A model generated the notes under the pieces. The model was not told the origin of the DNA. It ran no database searches and saw nothing but the letters and a program-made list of their open reading frames with translations. Below are positions 61,049-64,000 of a stretch of 64,000 nucleotides of DNA, one piece after another. Within the stretch, counting starts at the first letter, position 1. The number at the start of each line of letters is the position of its first letter. A program made the position numbers and the translations under genes. Origin of the DNA: Syntrophobotulus glycolicus DSM 8271 (GTDB lineage Bacteria; Bacillota; Desulfitobacteriia; Desulfitobacteriales; Syntrophobotulaceae); assembly GCF_000190635.1 (NCBI RefSeq), contig NC_015172.1, forward strand, positions 2,046,001 to 2,110,000, read 5' to 3'.

Positions 61049-63676
61049 TTATTCCGCAACCAGCTTGTTCATCTTTGCTAATACTTCCTCACTTCTTCCT
61101 GTAAAATATTGTTCGATCGGCAGCGCGTCCAAAAAGTATCGTCCATAATACTTTTTCAATACCCTGTCATCAAGTAAAATCATTACTCCGCTGTCCGTCC
61201 CGGAACGGATCAGTCTGCCGAACCCCTGGCGAAACCTGATGACAGCTTCCGGCAATAAAAGCTCGATAAATGGATTCCTTCCCTCTTCCTCCAGCTTGTT
61301 CGATCTGGCTTGAACCAAAGGCATTGAAGGGGACATAAACGGCAATTTGACGATAATCACACAAGACAGTTTTTCTCCCGGCACATCTATCCCTTCCCAG
61401 AAGCTGTTTGTGCCCATCAGAACACTGCGGGGATTCTCCATAAAGCTCCTCAAAATGGATTCCCTTCTCCCGTTGATGCCCTGGGCCAGGAGATCCAAGC
61501 CTTCCGCAGCCGCCCAGTGTTCTGATTGATGATAGACATGCTGCATGAGCTGATATGAGGTGAATAAGACCAGGGTCCGCCCCTTCAGCAGCGCGGCCGC
61601 CCTGCCGATAAAGCCGGCGATTTCTCCGGCCATCAAAGACCCGGGCGCCGAGCTGACATCGAGCCCTTTGACAATGCAAAAGGTCACATTTTCTTTGTAA
61701 TCAAATGGAGAATGATAAATGACGGTCTGGAAATTTTCTGTCAGACCAATATCTTTCGTAAAGTAATCAAAATTCCCGTTGACACTTAATGTTGCCGAAG
61801 TCAGCACCGTAGAGGCGTTTTTCTCCAGAATACGTTCCCTGATGATCGAGCTCACATCAATACAGGAATGTTTTAAATATATACCGTTGTTTTTTTCAAG
61901 ATATGTTACTCTGCCCTGCCTGTCCTGCTTTAAAATATCCTCTAAACCCTTGATCATCTCTCCAAGTTCTACGATATTTTTAATCATATCATATTTTATG
62001 GTGCTGATCTGATCATTATCGCTAAATAAAAGTTTATTTATGGACTCCAGAACCATTTTCAGTGTTCTGAACCTTTCCAGATAGTTTTCCAAGCCGACGT
62101 AGAAAAAGGAAAGGTCTTCTGATCCGACATATGCTTCCTCAAGGATGATCCCATTTTGGTTTCCCATCACTGAAGCAAAAAAAGAAAATAACTCGGCGGA
62201 TTGTTCATGCAAGCTCAAACAGCTTTGAGAAACAGACTGGATCTTATCTCTGAGTTCTGAACCGTTCAGATTGAACTGTTCTCCTCTGAGCAGGCCGGTC
62301 AACGCAGCGACCAGGCTCAATCGGCCTGTACCGGCGATTCCATTCAGCAGCCAGTCGATACTCCTTGCCGATAATTCAAAGCCAAGCTGGCTGATTGCGG
62401 TCTGATACAGGTTATGGGCCTCATCAATAATCAAATAACTGTATTCGGGAATAATCTGGTTGTCTGTTTTTACATCAGAAAAAAGCAAAGAATGGTTAAT
62501 GATGATCAGATCAGCCTTTTCGGCCCTTCTTCTGGCCATCAGCAGATAACAGCTCTTGGCGTAAGGACAGCGGCCGGGTTCACATAGAGAATCCGCCCCC
62601 AAACTGCTCCAAACGGACGTCATTCCCGGCTGCTGAGGCAGTTCGCTCAAATCCCCTGTCCTTGTTTCCAGGCGCCACACGAACAGGCTTAAAAACGCCG
62701 TTTTTTCCTCTCCCGTAAAGTGGGTCCTCTTTTGGCGTTCCAGCTGGTCATTCCTTCTGCAGTAATAATTGCCTTTTCCTTTCAGCACACAGCCGCGGAA
62801 TGAAAACGGCAATATTTTATGGAGAAAAGGCAGGTCTTTCTGATCAAGCTGAGTTTGCAGGGGTATGGTATGGGTGGCGACAACAACCTTTTGCTGATTT
62901 TTTCTTGCCCACCATACTGCCGGAAGCAAATACGCGATAGACTTGCCTGTTCCTGTACCCGCTTCGATCACGGTATTCCTGGACTGCAAGAATCCGTCGA
63001 TCACCTTGCCGGCCATCTCCACCTGCAGGTCCCTGCTTTCGTATCCGGGCATTGCCGCCGCCAACAGCCCGTCCTGCCGAAAACACTCCAGCACCCAGTT
63101 TTTATCCTCAAGAATCTGTTCCTTTCTCGGCTGATAAAACAGCCCTTCCTCCGGGAAATCATTTTGATCGATGACCCTCAGTGGTCTGTCCGGATAATCT
63201 TTGAGGACAGCGCTCTTCAGCATTTGAAAAAAGCAGGCTAATTCGGGGTGATCCAGCCAATCTGCCGTTTCCGAAAAAAAAGTAAGATCAAAGGTTCTCC
63301 CTTTTTCCTCACATTTTTGTAAAATACCGCTGATCAGATCCAATTCGTTTTCGCTCTTTGCTATCCCCAGTTTTTCCGCCAGCTGATACAGGCGGTAATT
63401 CCCTTCCCGGGGAAAAAGAATCATCGCCAGTTTTTTTACATTGATCCGGGTCTGGGGAATGCCCCCCATTTTCCTGAAGTACCCGAGATCGGCCTCCTCA
63501 TAGTAAGCAAAAACATCCGCTGCGGAAATTAAGCCCTGGAGCTCTTCTGCCTGATCAGGATCAGAATAACCGTACTGCGGTTCCAGATCCTCTTTGATCA
63601 GCAGTGCTCCAATGCTGTCCCCATCGGACAAAACAGGACGTACAAGTTTGATGATCATTACCGCATGTCCAAACAT
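61049..63676 (-). CDS. DinG/XPD-family iron-sulfur helicase
   Basis: An 875-residue superfamily 2 helicase. Walker A is EAGTGTGKS near residue 240 and the DEAH box is IIDEAHN near 417. The cluster cysteines between them are in YYCRRND, SLCEPGRCPYAKSC. The C-terminal motor includes GTNSFWEGIDVPGE and the final motif QGFGRLIRSGTDSGV. The first 190 residues do not look like an exonuclease with clear DEDD motifs, so it differs from Bacillus DinG, which carries one. AGAGG lies just before the ATG. Role in DNA repair inferred. Confidence 0.92.
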   Translation of the reverse strand: MFGHAVMIIKLVRPVLSDGDSIGALLIKEDLEPQYGYSDPDQAEELQGLISAADVFAYYEEADLGYFRKMGGIPQTRINVKKLAMILFPREGNYRLYQLAEKLGIAKSENELDLISGILQKCEEKGRTFDLTFFSETADWLDHPELACFFQMLKSAVLKDYPDRPLRVIDQNDFPEEGLFYQPRKEQILEDKNWVLECFRQDGLLAAAMPGYESRDLQVEMAGKVIDGFLQSRNTVIEAGTGTGKSIAYLLPAVWWARKNQQKVVVATHTIPLQTQLDQKDLPFLHKILPFSFRGCVLKGKGNYYCRRNDQLERQKRTHFTGEEKTAFLSLFVWRLETRTGDLSELPQQPGMTSVWSSLGADSLCEPGRCPYAKSCYLLMARRRAEKADLIIINHSLLFSDVKTDNQIIPEYSYLIIDEAHNLYQTAISQLGFELSARSIDWLLNGIAGTGRLSLVAALTGLLRGEQFNLNGSELRDKIQSVSQSCLSLHEQSAELFSFFASVMGNQNGIILEEAYVGSEDLSFFYVGLENYLERFRTLKMVLESINKLLFSDNDQISTIKYDMIKNIVELGEMIKGLEDILKQDRQGRVTYLEKNNGIYLKHSCIDVSSIIRERILEKNASTVLTSATLSVNGNFDYFTKDIGLTENFQTVIYHSPFDYKENVTFCIVKGLDVSSAPGSLMAGEIAGFIGRAAALLKGRTLVLFTSYQLMQHVYHQSEHWAAAEGLDLLAQGINGRRESILRSFMENPRSVLMGTNSFWEGIDVPGEKLSCVIIVKLPFMSPSMPLVQARSNKLEEEGRNPFIELLLPEAVIRFRQGFGRLIRSGTDSGVMILLDDRVLKKYYGRYFLDALPIEQYFTGRSEEVLAKMNKLVAE

Positions 63677-63859
63677 TCAGACCCTCTCGCTTATTGGCTC
63701 GAATTGTTACGCTATCCAGAAAAATGATCATGTATTTTGGTGATCATCAGGTATAATTAAAGAGATAAAAAAGATCATTGAACAAACTTTTTACATCACG
63801 ATACCTGAGTTCATGATATACTTTTATTGTCATCCTAAAGGTATTCGGAGGAGAATAAG

Positions 63860-64000
63860 ATGAGACTTCATTTTTTACAGACGAATTTCCCCAGTGGGAG
63901 ATCCCATATCCTCATGCGCAATGCAGATCATTCAAATACAGAACTTTATCATTATATCATGGTTTTAAGCAACAGGGGAGAACTATGGGTAGACGTTTTT
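63860..64000 (+). CDS. Partial gene cut by the window end
   Basis: The first 47 codons of a protein starting MRLHFLQTNFPSGRSHILM. GGAGGAG lies just before the ATG, and a TATACT -10 box occurs at 63817-63822. The frame is open to the end of the window. The product is not recognised. Confidence 0.6.
   Translation, partial: MRLHFLQTNFPSGRSHILMRNADHSNTELYHYIMVLSNRGELWVDVF

Noticed and set aside
1-64000. CRISPR array
   Set aside because: No set of short direct repeats with unique spacers was seen. The only regular array is the coding 66-bp repeat.

Overview
The window looks like chromosomal DNA of an anaerobic, endospore-forming Firmicute, most plausibly of the Peptococcaceae/Desulfitobacteriaceae type. 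Support comes from gene content: Spo0A, a SpoVB-type flippase, a PdaB-like deacetylase, an FtsK/SpoIIIE translocase, a six-subunit Ech-type energy-converting [NiFe] hydrogenase with hyp maturation genes, ferredoxins, and AGGAGG-type ribosome sites. Species cannot be fixed from the sequence alone. The end at 63860-64000 is a truncated gene.

Layout. 1-3.5 kb: a 66-bp tandem-repeat surface-type protein followed by a TPR glycosyltransferase. 3.5-12 kb: one giant cyclic-glucan-synthase-like gene. 12-15.3 kb: ftsK/spoIIIE and a PHP phosphoesterase. 15.4-17.7 kb: tRNA-Trp, an IS256-family element and a probable type I toxin locus. 17.7-21 kb: an ECF sigma/anti-sigma operon with two envelope proteins. 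21-22 kb: an LpdD-like protein and a nitroreductase. 22.1-30.8 kb: echABCDEF-hypAB and hypCDE, all on the minus strand. 31-50.3 kb: mostly housekeeping and envelope genes (EF-G-like, spoVB-like, surE, folE, panB, lgt, an FtsA-like ATPase, pfkA, a DnaA-like ATPase, glnA, TPR proteins, pdaB-like), then yitT-like to 51.2 kb. 51.3-57.3 kb: a tRNA-Arg followed by an accessory stretch with a sigma factor operon, a TfoX/M23 gene chimera, PadR/DUF2812 and decayed fragments. 57.3-64 kb: tmk, spo0A, ferredoxin, pssA and a dinG-type helicase.

The strongest functional units are: the Ech hydrogenase with most of its maturation set (hypF is not in the window); the ECF operon, whose genes overlap or follow closely; and the repeat-protein/glycosyltransferase pair, which may be a dedicated surface glycosylation pair (inference). 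The most unusual single observations are the 11 near-identical repeat units that differ only at synonymous positions, the FtsA-like ATPase with a repeated VNG-type C-terminal region, the phospholipase-D-fold lipoprotein that has lost its catalytic histidines, the thymidylate kinase without the P-loop lysine, the small hydrophobic toxin candidate beside the IS element, and the TfoX fragment fused in frame to an M23 peptidase gene.
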